Assembly: GCA_026225945.1 (NCBI GenBank)
Contig: JAMJFZ010000107.1
Span: 50,693,001 to 50,757,000, forward strand
From: Cricetomys ansorgei
Taxonomy: Eukaryota > Chordata > Mammalia > Rodentia > Nesomyidae
Direction of reading: 5' to 3'
Length of the DNA: 64,000 bases
Shown: positions 1 through 11,332 of the stretch, piece after piece
Layout: every line of letters begins with the position of its first letter
How positions within the stretch are numbered: position 1 is the first letter of the stretch
The notes under the pieces: generated by a model
Seen by the model: only the letters and a program-made list of their open reading frames with translations
Databases searched by the model: none
What the model was told of the DNA's origin: nothing
Made by a program: the position numbers and the translations under genes

Positions 1-1252
1 ATCATCTTGTCACACCTGGCTGACCTCGGGATACCTTGCAGTTTAGAGGCCTGCAGAGCCCTGGCAGAGTGAGGGAGGGGATTGGGGGAGGGAAGGTTTC
101 AGATTTCAATGCCCAGCTCAGTGTCTTGATCCTTCTCTGGTGTTATTCACTTTTTAAGATCAGACATTCAGGAGGAGGGTTAATTCCTAGGAGACTCAGA
201 ACCTCCCTGATGATAAATCGTGCAAGGATTTTCAAGGCCACACTACAGAGCTTGAGAGATAACTTGATCTATGCCCAGGCGGAACTGACATACACGTGTG
301 GGGTAGAGTGGCTCCTTGTGGCTAGTATCCCGCACATGACTGTTAGTTAATGTTACCACACAGCCGTGTCTTCTATAAACATGAAGCAGCTACAGTTGGG
401 GCTAAAAGGACATGATTCTTGGAAAGGTCACATGGACGGAGACCATAGTTCCTTCATATGTCTGAACTTCTGCCTCCTTGTCAAGAAACAAGACGAAAAA
501 AAGTGTCTCTTGTAGGACTGAAATTGGGGTGATCTGGAAAGGACTTCAGGTGCACAGCCCTGCAGAAAAGCTTCAGAGAACCATGAGTTTTTGTTCTTAC
601 AAATGTGGAAATTGCTGGAATATTTCTGTGGGGTGGTGGACAAGAGCTTTGACAGCCTTCCAGGATGAAATCACCTCTGGCCTTCTCTGGAGAAGAAAGC
701 TCTCACTTGTTTCTGGCTAGGGTGGACCCCGCTGCTTCCTGAAAAATATTCCTGGCTTTGCCTTCCCATCCCTCCTCCTCCGCACAGCCTAACATTGCTG
801 AGGTGTAGAGGCGCCCCTAGAACAGCACAAAACATGGTCTGTCTAAATCTTGAGTAGAGGGCTGGGTGAGGAGGAATCCCCTGAGAAACCTCCTTTCAAA
901 ATCTCAGTCCATTTTCTCTTCTTGCTACTTCAGCTTCTTTCTTTGGCTGTAGCCAGATGTCAGAAAAATAAACCCCAAGGTGCTTAATGACTTAGGTTCT
1001 AAATGAAGACTCAACATCCCATTTTCATCACAGAAGCTCAGAGAGCTGGGGCAGGGAGCAGCTGCTTAAAAGCATTGGGTCATATCTGCACAGATTAACC
1101 CCCAATCCCTGCTCTGCCAGGCCAGATACAGTGCAGACCTGGGTGGGGCATGGGTTTACTACTAGATATGGTTCCTCTCAGAAACCTTTATTCTTAAAGG
1201 GTTAGAAAACCCTGCTCTCCCTGAGTTTCTGAGTGTTCTTCATATGGACTTC
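1..1252. other. intergenic, no recognisable feature
   Basis: I see no gene, conserved protein frame or clear interspersed repeat here. The short open frames carry no recognisable domain and no consistent codon pattern. Confidence 0.5.
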
Positions 1253-1276
1253 ACTCTCTGTCTCTGTCTCTCTCTG

Positions 1277-1314
<38 letters not shown>

Positions 1315-1327
1315 AGGCACACACAGA
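1253..1327. repeat. (CT)n followed by (AC)n microsatellite
   Basis: An imperfect CT/TCTG run passes directly into about 14 AC units and a short imperfect CACA tail. Compound pyrimidine/CA tracts of this sort are common in rodent DNA. Confidence 0.95.
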
Positions 1328-1424
1328 GTTTTTTATATTTCTGTTCCCCATGGTCAGCTGCTTGTGCTACATTGTTTCTTTGATGTTGTTACCCTACCCT
1401 GTTAGTCTCTTTGCTCCTGATTTT

Positions 1425-1668
1425 TAAAAATATTTATTTATTTACTTACTTACTTGTTTAGGTTTATGTATATAAGTGTTTTGCCTGCCTGCACGTTTGT
1501 CTAGGTACAACGTGTGTTCAGTGCCCAAGTAAGCCAGAGAGGATGTCAGATCCCCTGGGACTGGAGTCAAGGACAGTTGTGAGCCTACAAGTGGGTGCTG
1601 GGAACTGATCTCAGGTCCTCTGAAAAAGCAACCAGTGCTCTAAACTGCTGAGCCTTCTCTCCAGAACT
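1425..1668 (-). mobile_element. B2/B3-type SINE, minus strand
   Basis: On the plus strand it starts with an A/T-rich TTTATTTATTTA tail and ends with GCTGAGCCTTCTCTCCAG. That is the reverse complement of the tRNA-like B2/B3 head (CTGGAGAGAAGGCTCAGC). The middle has the usual 'gtgggtgctgggaactgatctcaggtcctct' type body, moderately diverged. Confidence 0.85.
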
Positions 1669-1873
1669 CTTCTGATTTTTACTTCTGCTTTGTTATATAT
1701 TGTCTGAAGTCTTTTCTGGAACTGGAAACGATATATGCAAAGTGTTCAAAATATTCAGGTTCAAAGTCCCATCACCAAGTTATAAGTCAGCTAGACTCTT
1801 GTCTTCTTTGCCTTATAATCTCTGTTCTGAACACCCTAAGAAATAGTGTTGCTGTTGAAAACTGGTAGCTCTC

Positions 1874-2035
1874 CCAGTCAATAGTGGCACACACCTTTAA
1901 TCCCAGTACTCAGGAGGCACAGGCAAGTAGATCTCTGTGAGTTCAAGGCCAACATGGTCTACAGAGTGAGTTCCAGGACAGTTACAGCAGAGAAACCCTG
2001 TTATGAAAAACAACAAAAACAAAAGGAGGAGGAGG
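1874..2035 (+). mobile_element. B1 SINE, plus strand
   Basis: The 7SL-derived B1 body is clear: CACACCTTTAATCCCAGTAC, a GAGGCACAGGCAAG segment, TTCAAGGCCAACATGGTCTA and GAGTTCCAGGACAG, followed by an A-rich tail. Divergence is moderate. Confidence 0.93.
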
Positions 2036-2090
2036 AGATTTGCCTGCTCACTGAAATGTATTCCTAAGCATCTAATTAATACCCAAAGAG

Positions 2091-2325
2091 GAGACTGGAA
2101 AGATGCCTCAGTGGTTAAGAGCACACACTACTCTTCTAGAAGACTTGGGTTCTATTCCCAGCATCCAGATGGCAGCTCACAACTGCTTGTAACTCTAGTA
2201 TCAGGGGCTCTGATCTCCTCTTCTTCCTTCTATAGGCACCAGGCACACCCATATACATACACTTACATACATACAAGCAAAACACTCATACACATAACAT
2301 AAAAATAATAAACCTTTTAAAAAAT
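2091..2325 (+). mobile_element. B2 SINE, plus strand
   Basis: The tRNA-like head (GACTGGAAAGATGCCTCAGT, GGTTAAGAGCAC) is followed by the B2 body, CA-rich 3' region and A/T-rich tail with AATAATAAACC. It lies about 55 bp after a B1, so this is a small SINE cluster. Confidence 0.92.
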
Positions 2326-2719
2326 ACCCAAGGTGCCTTGATGGACATTAGAGGTAGACATTAGAGCGTAGAGAGCAGTGAAAAATTTAATATTCTATGT
2401 TCTTAGTTGCTGATAAACAAGGCAAATTTCTGTGCTGTTTCAAATTCATATTACGAGTGCCATTTTCATGACTGCTTCTAGTTAGTACCTTTTTTAAAAT
2501 TTTTTATTTGCATTTCTGTATTCTTGTTAGGACTTCACAGTGTAAAAATGACACCCCCACCCCCCCCAACTCACACAGAGTTCTGAACTGCTGCCTAGTC
2601 TTTCTTTGAGCAAAAAGACCGTGGTGTACCTCATGAAAAAACACCTGTTCTGGAGAGGCTTCCTGCAACCCAGAGTCTCAGGTGCTGCTGGACATGAACT
2701 TCATGTTATTTGCTTTATT

Positions 2720-2852
2720 CTTGTTTTTGAGAGTCTCAAGTAGCCCAGGATGGCCTTGAACTTGATTTACAGCTGAAGATTTACAGCTTGAACTCCGGAT
2801 CTTCTGCCCCTACTTCCCCAATCCTGGGATTACTGGTATGCAACACCAAACC
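2720..2852 (-). mobile_element. old B1-like SINE, minus strand
   Basis: It retains AGCCCAGGATGGCCTTGAAC and CTGGGATTACTGGTATGCA, the minus-strand landmarks of a 7SL-derived monomer. Strong divergence and an internal duplication of an 'acagctgaagattt' segment suggest an old copy. Confidence 0.7.
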
Positions 2853-4158
2853 TGTTGGAGTTCCATTTAATGAGCCAATAGCTTATGGTAAGGGAATTGT
2901 CTTTAAATAGAAACACACATAGAATAGAGTTATGTATTGATAATTGACAAAAATATGACTCAAGAAACTAATATTGTATTTTCCCTAGCATAATGTTCAG
3001 TTTTTGCTAATTCTGTATTCATGGTAGCTTCACAGGATGAAAGTATCTGGAATAACAAGAGCTGTTTGAAGGCCACTCTGTAAGTGTGGAGAGAAAGCAG
3101 CTTACACAGTATGAAAATGTTTGGTGTGGCTTGATTTAGAGCACGACCCACTTTTTTGCCCATTCCTAGTTAGCCAACTCTTTTCAAGGCTTCAGATGAT
3201 GGCTGACTAGAGAGAAGATCCACAATCTTGCCTGAGTTCAGAAGCTAGGCTTGAGGTCAGTGCTTTCTAATCACCGGCTGCTTCCCTCAAGGCAGTCCTG
3301 TATCATCTAATGATCTGTCTGAGAAATGTATTGCTAGGCAAATCCATCATCATGCTGATCCAAACCTGTGTGGCAGGAGCAGGTCACCCCAGGTGAATCC
3401 TTGCAGCCATAAAGAGATGTGACTATCCAGAGATGTGTAGGGCCAGTACTGATAAAGCATAGTGTGTCATCTGACAGCAAACATTTTATTTTATAAATAG
3501 AATTTAGAATACACGCTAAAATAAGAACAAAAAAAAGTATAACGCAGAAAATGCATGAACCAACCAGTTATTTACTACTGTCAAGCCTTCTGTATTGTGT
3601 GTGTACTTTCACACAATGGCAACCCAGTAGTTTCACATACATAGCACCTCTGTGATTTATTGATCTCTGATGTCATGGCAGCTATGATGTCACTAGCCTA
3701 TAAGCTTCATTGTAACCTTTTTGGGACCATTGCCTTACATATAGCCCTTTGCTGACTATGTGACTTTGCCGACTATGAGACATGTGACTCTAAAATGGAA
3801 AGAAATAAGCAAACTAACCAAGGCTACAGTAGTGCAGGTTAAAATGACAGCATGAAGGGGTTCTGCTGGGGAGGCTTTCTACATTCGGTACCCTCCAGTC
3901 CCACTAGGCCAGGGTCAGCAGTTTGACCTTCTTTTGACATTGTCCAAACTTCACACAGAGAAAGTCGATGTAGACAAATGTCACTCCTTCCTAACCTTCT
4001 CTCAGTTTCAGAGGACCCAAATACCAAACAATTTAACTGGAAAGGAAAATCAACAAGAAGGAATCAGGAAGATTTCCCAAAACCTGTAGCCCCAGGTCTG
4101 AGGCTGTAGGTCACGGGTACAGAAGAGCTTGCCTAACATGCCTGAGATTTTATCTCCC
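2853..4158. other. intergenic, no recognisable feature
   Basis: This is AT-rich to average DNA without a recognisable gene or well-preserved repeat. The short open frames are not coding by any sign I can see. Confidence 0.45.
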
Positions 4159-4159
4159 G

Positions 4160-4211
4160 CAGGGAAGGGAAGGCAGGGAAGGCGGGGAAGGCAGGGAAGG
4201 CGGGGAAGGAG
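4160..4211. repeat. GGGAAGGC minisatellite
   Basis: About five imperfect units of GGGAAGGCA or GGGGAAGGC, 9-10 bp each, give a purine-rich plus strand. The opposite strand is strongly pyrimidine-rich. Confidence 0.9.
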
Positions 4212-4540
4212 GAATCAAATCTGCAGCCCGGGGATCTGCTGCCTTGCTCCGGACTGGGGACGTGCCCACCCCCATCCCTGTGCCCCCAACCTTGTTTAGG
4301 TTCATGTCAGTCAGACAATTTTCAGGCAGGGGACAGAAACCTGCTGGTGAGAAACTTCTCAAGTGTCACTGCTTGTAAAAGACAAAGGAAAACAGAAACC
4401 CCAGTTTATTATCCTGACGGAAAAGATAACATCGCTTTGCCCTTTTGGTTTGTTTAAGGTTAGGTCCGGAGCAGTCCTTGAACGTTGCCTACAAAGAGAG
4501 TTTCTCAACTGTCTCTTTCTTTCCTAATTGTGTTCTCATT

Positions 4541-4600
4541 CAAAAAAAAAAAAAAAAAAAACAAAAAACAAAACAAAACAAAAAAGAATAAAAAAAGAAT
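4541..4600. repeat. A-rich tract
   Basis: A run of about 19 A is followed by AAAAAC and AAAAC units. It could be the tail of a lost or unrecognisable retrotransposon; no SINE body is evident upstream. Confidence 0.85.
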
Positions 4601-4959
4601 CTCATTAATAAAAATCATGACTAATATTGTAAGAATCTTCTCTGCTGTTAGAGGGGAATAATGACTGATCCCAACTAGATAGCTCCAAGTTAGTTGTCAG
4701 CTACGTGGGGGTGTTCTACTGTCACTACATCTCAGTAAACGTTGCTTTAAACACTGGACTTGAGAGGCTACGTCAAAAAAAAAAGCGACTAATTTAGCCA
4801 GCACCTCCACCCCCCAAAACACACAGCACCTAATAAATGAGACCTCATTAACGCTTGCATACTAGAAATAGAACATTCCCTAAAACCAGATCCCCAGATC
4901 TTAGTTCTGCTGGCTATCTGAGTTCGCCTGAATCATTACAGTCTAAGGATGAACTACCG

Positions 4960-5220
4960 AGGCTCAGGAAGAGCAGCGAGCTGGCACGTTCTGCACGCAG
5001 GAAGGACTGCACGTGGATCGGTGTCCAGGCAGGTCTGGCTCTGATCAGGCCCGGGGAGCCGGGCGGGGCTTAGCAGCAGGTCCCAGGCAGCTGAGCCGGC
5101 GCAGCTGGGGACTCGACCTAGGGTGGCCAGGGGCGTGGCGAGCCCTCAGTCACGTAGCCCTGAGCCTTGCGAGATGGGTCTGCTTGCTACCGAGGACTGT
5201 GGACTTCTCGGGGTCAGCAT
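4960..5220. promoter_or_regulatory. CpG-dense patch, possible orphan promoter
   Basis: About 17 CpG dinucleotides fall in roughly 260 bp, against a CpG-poor background on both sides. The patch contains a GC-box-like GGGCGGGGCT, TCACGTAG and, just downstream, GATTGGT (an inverted CCAAT). It is shorter than a typical CpG island. No adjacent exon is recognisable, so promoter function is only an inference. The open frames across it are a by-product of GC content. Confidence 0.3.
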
Positions 5221-5610
5221 TTGATTGGTGTAGGGATCATCTGGGTTTTCCTAACCACATCTTATTTGCACACTTGCTAAAAATTGACAGAAAACAGGAA
5301 CCAGGCGCATTTATACCAATTGCACATTTCAAAGGCAATGGAGTGTCCCGGGGCTGCAGGGTGCTCTGAGACCTGGGATTTCAGTAGCCTTTAACAGATA
5401 AGGAAAAGCTCAAAGATGATGCGCCGCCCACCCCCACCCGCAGGCACTGCGTTCTTGCCTCACACCATCCTACCCTTAGCCTATTTTATTGTTTGGTAAC
5501 TTAAGACTTTGAGCAAAGTCCTGGAAAAGCTAATTCATTTCTGCAGCTGTGAGTATGCTGGCGTGCCCTTGTGTCAATCACTTGCTCAATCGCTTGGGAG
5601 CCCAACACCC

Positions 5611-5646
5611 TCCCCCCCCCCCCCCCCCCCCACCCCCCCCACCCCC
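5611..5646. repeat. poly(C) tract
   Basis: Twenty C, then A, eight C, A and five C. The minus strand is therefore a near-pure G run capable of quadruplex formation. Confidence 0.97.
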
Positions 5647-6087
5647 GCTAGAGCTGACTACCAGAATGCAATCTGAAGAAGGGTGACTTGGCCCTGTCCT
5701 TGAAGGCAGATTTGTTCACCATGGCTTTGCCTTAAGAAGTTGTGAGCCTCAGATAGCCCCCAAGATTAATTTCTACCCCTGCCGTTAATACAGCTCAGGG
5801 AACTGCCCTCCTGTGATGAAAAGAAGTGATTCTATTTGGACTTCGCTCATTCTTTAAGGCCACAACCTTTCAAAATTCTGGCCACACATACAGCCCAGCC
5901 TTACAGGAGGATAATCAAAAGCAGAATGCGTTAAAACACCCACACTGGGCTACCCACCAGGGACTGTCCTGTTCCAAACAGGAGTATACGATTCCCTGGC
6001 TCTACCCCTTCAACGTAAACGTGACACAGAGGGGCTCTGCTGCTCCCCGGACACAGTATGAATGAAAACCGGTGTCTGCTAAGGTTA

Positions 6088-6205
6088 CAGAGCAGGTGGT
6101 ACAAGCCTGTAAGCCTAGCACCAGCAGGATTTAAGGCTTGACTGGGGTACAGAGGGAGTTCCAGGCCAGTCTGGGTAAATTAGCCTAGACATTGTTTCAA
6201 ATAGG
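6088..6205 (+). mobile_element. old B1-like monomer, plus strand
   Basis: Diverged 7SL-type landmarks remain: CAAGCCTGTAAGCCTAGCAC and AGTTCCAGGCCAGTCTGGGT. No A-rich tail survives. Confidence 0.65.
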
Positions 6206-7358
6206 AAGGAAGTTGGGCTCACTGGTAGGTGGCCCGGGTAGTATCCTCCAGGCCCTAGTTAGCGAAGGAAGAAAAAAGCACTGGGTGTCACAGAGGGGTA
6301 GAGGGAGCTGAGGCTGGCTCCAACATTGTGTAACACCTTTCACAATCGGGCCTCACCATCCCCCATGCCTAGTCCCTATCCCCTGAGGCCCACACACCTC
6401 AGGATAGGAGGGCTCATCCTTGTCTGCCCTCTGTTTGCTCCCACTGACTGACTCCTCTTCCCAGTTCCCTACACCTCTGCTCCAGGTCACTCCACCTGTC
6501 ATCCCTTCCCTGCCGCTTTCTCTAAATTCTTGACTATGTTGCTCACAGCACTGGCCATACTATTGTTGGAGGTCAGTTTCCCCCTAGGATCTCCATTTCT
6601 TGAAAACAGGAACTGAGAAATCTGTCAAGGTTTAGCCTGTCAAAGTTCTGCCTGACTGCTGGAGGCTGGGAACAGATTTGAGAACGGAAGTCCTACCCTC
6701 TGGAATGGAGACTGGGAAGACAGACAATAAACAAGAGAAAGTAAAAAGATGCCCAATGCTTCCATCTAGTCTGTGGGAACGATGAGCAGAGAGGGCGGGA
6801 GAGGGCAGTGGCAAGGCAGCTCTAAGAGGGTCAAGGAAAGCCACACAGAGAGGGCCTGCTGTCAGCCTGAGGGAGGTGACCCAGAGGACAGTCTGTGTTT
6901 GCAGTCCTACTAAGGTAAGTGGTAAGAAGTGAGGTGGCTCCATTTCTCATTAAAGGGAAAGCTGACAGAGTCACTGGTGGGCTGGAGGTGAAGGTTGGGA
7001 AAATGAGAGTCTAGGGTCACATCAAGGTTTTTGGCTGGAGGGAGAGGGCTGCAGGAGTTGTGTATGTGGGGAGCACCCTGGACTTTTATATTGTTAAGGT
7101 GACTGTGTGACTTATGGGAACAGTCTGCTCGGCGTTCTAGGTAGCCACCCAAGGCTTGGCATGAGGGCCAGGCACACAGGGCACATAGTAGGTACCTCAA
7201 GAAAAGGGCTAGCTGACCAAACAGATCAGTCAAAAAAAACTACCATGCCTTAAACTAGAACCTCTATTACATGGGTTTATGAATTAGAGACGGGGCAAGG
7301 ATTTCAAAATACTCTTTTTGGAATGCATCCAATGTATTCCTTTAATGGAAGTGCTCAG
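6206..7358. other. intergenic, little recognisable
   Basis: No gene is seen. The string CACAGGGCACATAGTAGGTA near 7175 resembles the 3' end of MIR/L2-type ancient repeats, too short to call firmly. Confidence 0.4.
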
Positions 7359-7560
7359 CTGGCCAGGCCTGGTGACATAGGGCTTGTCATCTCAGCTACT
7401 TGAAATGCTGAGGCAGGAGGATTATGAGTTCAAGGCCTGCCTGGGCTACAGAGTAAACTTAAAGCCAGCCTGAGTAATTTAATGAGACTGTGTTTCCAAA
7501 TAAGTTTTAAAAGGGGCTGAAGATACCCCAGCCCTGAGTTTGATACCTAGCACCTCAGGG
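7359..7560 (+). mobile_element. B4-type composite SINE (B1-like plus ID-like)
   Basis: A diverged B1-like part (GCTGAGGCAGGAGGATTATG, TTCAAGGCCTGCCTGGGCTA) is followed by an ID/tRNA-like part (GGGGCTGAAGATACCCCAGC ... GATACCTAGCACC). That order is typical of B4 elements. Confidence 0.7.
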
Positions 7561-7891
7561 GTAGGGTCCTCCTTTCCTTCCTGTCATCCTCTTCATCTTT
7601 GTCCTCCTCCTGGATGTGGCAGCTTGTTGTCAGTGGCAACAAAGTCAGTATTGCTATTTCCTGGAAGGACACAAGATCAAAGACTCTCAGCTCCTTGGTT
7701 TGGGAATAGCACGGGGCCATTTAGTCTAAGTATAGGGGCTCCTTTTTACCTAGGTATGTCTTCATACACAATCTATAGGATGAAATGTATTTCTGAATTA
7801 AATTGTGTAATGATGTCATGTTCCCCCTCCCACTTTTTAAAAAAATCTGATGATTTGTGATTATACCTTTTTGAGAATATGTTTGTTTTAA

Positions 7892-8050
7892 TCTGGGGTA
7901 GTAATGCTGCGTATAATCTCAGCATGTGGGAGGCTGAGGTAGGTTGATTCAGAGTTTGAGGTCAAGTTGAGCTGTATAGTAAGACTGTCACAGAAAAAAA
8001 AAAATAAAGAAAGAATGAAAAAGAAAAAGAAAAAGAAAAAAGAAAAACCA
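7892..8050 (+). mobile_element. old B1-like SINE with A-rich tail
   Basis: TAATCTCAGCATGTGGGAGG and CTGAGGTAGGTTGATTCAGA are diverged B1 landmarks. An AAAAAG-type purine tail extends to about 8060. Confidence 0.8.
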
Positions 8051-8074
8051 AAAAAGACATTTTAGTCTCCCCCT

Positions 8075-8310
8075 AGCCCCTGTCTTGGTGTGTGTGCACG
8101 CAGAAACCAGAGGTCTATGTCAATTATCTCCCTCTGTCACTCTCTACTTTAGTGGGATTTTGTGGTTAGAGTCTCTCACTGAGTCTGAGGCTCACAGACT
8201 TGGCAAGATTAGCTGGGCAGGGATCTGGGAGCTCCAGGGACCCCCAGTTCCAACACTAGGAATTCAGGTGTTTGCCACAGTGTCTAGCTTTTTTATGTGG
8301 GTACCCTGCA
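8075..8310 (-). mobile_element. B4/RSINE1-like SINE, minus strand
   Basis: The order of a GTGTGTGCACG lead, CAGAAACCAGAGGTCTATGT, a 'gtctctcactgagtctgaggctcac' type middle and CTTTTTTATGTGGGT matches a reverse-oriented B4/RSINE1 body. It is heavily diverged. Confidence 0.6.
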
Positions 8311-8449
8311 CCCGAGCTGAAGTCCTTCTTGTAGGTATAGATGCCATATATAGTCATTGCTTCAGGGCAAAGCCTTTTTGTTCTTTGTCTAATTAAATCA
8401 CTGATTCTTAGCCCTGGAGCATTTTGGCCTCCATACAATCTACTCTTAA

Positions 8450-9215
8450 GCCTAGAACTGAAAGACTTCAGCCTCCTTTAAATCTAGAATGTTTAAGCTT
8501 CTACTGCTGACTGAGTCACCCCGACTAGCTCCCTCTGAACTCAGACTCTTCAGACTGCTTCTGCTTCACTGTTCTGGCTCAAACTCTTTTCCAAGCTGGT
8601 TTTTTTTTTTTTTTTTTCTTTTCCCAAGCTGCTTAGTTTAAACTGACCTTCTGAGATGACTTACTGTTTCTGACCAAACTCTTCAGATTCTAGCAGACTC
8701 TTGCTGACTTTCTGACTGTCTCAGACTGAACTACTCTGCTCGGCTTCAAACTGACTCGCTCTTCCCTTCTGATACTGACTTCTTCTGCTGAGCTGCCTCT
8801 GTGTCTCTCTGTATCTCTCCCTGAGCCCTCATTGTTCCATACTTCCACATCAGCCTCTCTGATCCTCAGTCAGACCACTTCATTCTGTGTCTTGTCCCCT
8901 ATCTGCCTGCTTCAGACTGCTCCCCTTAGACTGTCTGCTGTAACTGACTCTCTCTTATCTTCCTCTGATTAGTCACTTTGCCTGTCTTACTGTGACTCAC
9001 CTCAGATGTCACTTCCTCTGTAACACTGTACTCCTGAGTTCTGCTTCCTGTGACTGCTTCCACACTCTGTCTGTCTTAGGGACTAAAGATATGGACTACC
9101 ACTGCCTCCTCAATACTGGGATTAAAGGTGTATCTATCTTCAATCCAGATCACTCAGGCCTTTGAATGAAAACCCCTGGAATATAGACCCTTCCTAGCTT
9201 TCATATAGTCCGATT
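8450..9215 (+). repeat. CTGACT-rich interspersed repeat, copy A
   Basis: A pyrimidine-biased stretch rich in CTGACT, CAGACT and TCTCTG words. It aligns in order with the copy at 14468-14925 and with the reverse complement of 16245-17012. Shared landmarks are CTGCTGACTGAG, a CACTGTTCTGGCTCAAACT-like word, CTTCTGAGATGACTTACTGT, CTCGGCTTCAAACTGACTC and ATCCAGATCACTCAGGCCT. A poly(T) run at 8601-8620 is absent from copy C. A short B1-like piece (CTGGGATTAAAGGTGTATCT) sits near 9115. The family name is not certain; it may belong to the rodent RMER1-like class. Confidence 0.75.
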
Positions 9216-9229
9216 CCTCTACACCTTCT

Positions 9230-10505
9230 GCTTGTATGACAGACACTTAACCATTGCACTATCTCTCCAGCCCCTATTTACCCTTTGTACTTGTACATTC
9301 TCCTTGATTTTCTTAGTTCTTGCTCACTGTTTCCTGGGCTTCTTTGTGTTTCATTGTCTTCTTATCTCTCAGAGGGTTTTCTCTGTGCCGAAGCTTTCTT
9401 TATAACCCACTGTTCCCAGTGATCACATTCTCACCCAAGCATGCATGAATACAGTTAATTCTGTGGACAGGGGTATAAGCATTGTCTAGCCTGGTTGTTC
9501 ATAGAACCAGCTCACATGGAACCATCTCTGGGACCATTCCAAGCATACTGTCTTTTCAGGGATGTTCAGCTAGATATTCACACACATCTAGGATGTAGGG
9601 TATTAACTATTGCAGAGGAGCATGTAACCCTCAAACATTTCAGCAGTGAAAACTCACACAAGAAAAAGTACCAGTAATTGTTTATTACACTTGAGATTTC
9701 CCTCATGAGCCTACAGTTAAGGCCTGGCCAGTGGTCACTCACTGGGGCTGCAGGATCCAGTTCTAAGGTGAATTATTCACATGGCTAGTAGGTTAGTGAG
9801 AGCTATGATTGGGAGACTCAGGGTTGCCAGAGTATCTTTATGACATGGTAACTTACTAAGACTCTTGGAAAGAAAGATGGCTGCTGCTTTGCTCTCTATA
9901 GTTTGGCCTCAGATTTTACATACCATTTTCTATGACATTTTCTGTTGGTCACTAAGCACATCTCTTGTTTCTAGTGGGAGAAGACTACATAGGGTGTCAA
10001 GGGACAAGGGGGTGCCATCTTGGAGATGAGTTAATTCCTGTCATCACCCACTGTCATGGTCTAAATTACACTGACTTATCCCAAACTCAACTCCCTGATA
10101 TCCAGGCTGTTCATTTGAGAACCCTCTTATTGGTGAGCTATCTTCCTGCTCCCAGTAACCTTTGGGTCTTTTGCTACCATGTTTGCAGACACTACCCTGA
10201 AGTGATTGAGTTATTCTCTCTTCCTGAGGTGTCTTAAGGAATAAGGGAATGTCTTATTTAACTGGATATCCCAATGTCTAGGGTATAAGCATGAGCATGG
10301 TATGGGCAATGGTACGCCTGGGCATAGTAAGCTTTCAATGGCATTTATACAAATGCATGAACAAATAAATCCCATTTGCCTTCACCAGCCAGAAACATTT
10401 TATAAAGCATTAGATGTATATCGCCTCAAGTTCTCAACTCTCTGCTGCTTGATATTTGGGTTTCAGTTTTCTAATTTCATTTCTCACCTCAACTCACCCT
10501 GACTC
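9230..10505. other. intergenic, no recognisable feature
   Basis: I see neither gene nor well-preserved repeat. The open frames, including a 90-codon one near 9965, lack any recognisable domain. Confidence 0.45.
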
Positions 10506-10507
10506 AG

Positions 10508-10770
10508 GCCACACTCCTCATGGACCCAGAAATTCCTTTCTAGGGATTTATTCCAAGGATTTAATTGCACAGTTGGCAAGGATGTCACTAATGGCAATGG
10601 TCACTGCAATTGTTCATGTTGGTTGCTCTGTAAGAAGCACAAATCTCCCCCACCAAATGGCAATTGAGTCAAATAAGTTAAGCAATAATGAAATACAGCA
10701 ACATATAGCTGCCAAAGTATTAATACAGAAATACATTCATTGATATAAAAAGATATTCTATGTTGTTATA
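10508..10770 (+). mobile_element. ancient L1 fragment, plus orientation
   Basis: Strings such as GAAATTCCTTTCTAGGGATT, TATTCCAAGGATTTAATTGC, AATTGTTCATGT, AATGAAATACAGCAACATAT and ATATAAAAAGATATTCTATG follow the order of the 3' end of old mammalian L1/HAL1 elements. All frames are broken. Confidence 0.65.
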
Positions 10771-10834
10771 AGACTTACAACTTTATATTTAATTGTGGTA
10801 AAGTACTTGACATAAAGTTTACCTCTTTATTTAG

Positions 10835-10966
10835 TTACTATTCTTTGTTTTGTATTGTTGAGACAGAGTCTTGGTATGAAGTCAGGATGGCCTTGAACTC
10901 AGAAAACACCTATGCCAGCCTTCTGAGTACGGGGATGGCAGCTGTGCATCCCCACACTTGGTCATA
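10835..10966 (-). mobile_element. B1 SINE, minus strand
   Basis: TTGTTGAGACAGAGTCTTGG, CAGGATGGCCTTGAACTCAG and a short 3' part identify a diverged B1 in reverse. It interrupts the L1M remnant. Confidence 0.82.
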
Positions 10967-10971
10967 ACCCT

Positions 10972-11332
10972 TCCTTAGTGATCTGAATGAGAAAGAACCC
11001 CATAGGCTCATGTATTTAAATGTTTGGTCCCAGCTGGTGGAACAGTTTTGGAAGAATTAAGAGGTGAGGCCTTGTTGGACATGTCATCATGGGTGGAGTT
11101 TTAAGGTTTTTAAAATCCCACACCAGGCCCAAACTTGCTCTCTCTTCCTGCAGTTTACAATTCAGATGTGAGTTCTCAGCTATGACTCCAGTACCATACC
11201 TACCTTCCTGCTGCCATGCTATCCACCAAGATGCTCATGGACTAATCCTCTGAAATAGTAAGCAAGGCCCCAATTAAATGCTTTCTTCTTTAGGTTGCCT
11301 TAGTTATGGCAAAAGAACAGTAACTAAGACAC
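10972..11332 (+). mobile_element. MaLR-like LTR, plus orientation
   Basis: GAGGTGAGGCCTTGTTGGAC, CTCTCTTCCTGCAGTTTACA, the CATGCTATCCACC area, CCCCAATTAAATGCTTTCTT and the end ACAGTAACTAAGACAC match the order of a common rodent ERVL-MaLR-type LTR. A related copy lies in reverse at 36918-37254. The subfamily is not assigned. Confidence 0.7.

Noticed and set aside
1..5000. 3' end of Dlc1, the expected neighbour downstream of Trmt9b from human gene order
   Set aside because: None of the open frames here resemble the START domain or RhoGAP part of DLC1; the gene probably lies beyond the window.
5013..5369. 118-codon open frame across the CpG-dense patch
   Set aside because: It is GC-driven, lacks homology I can recognise, and a second open frame overlaps it.
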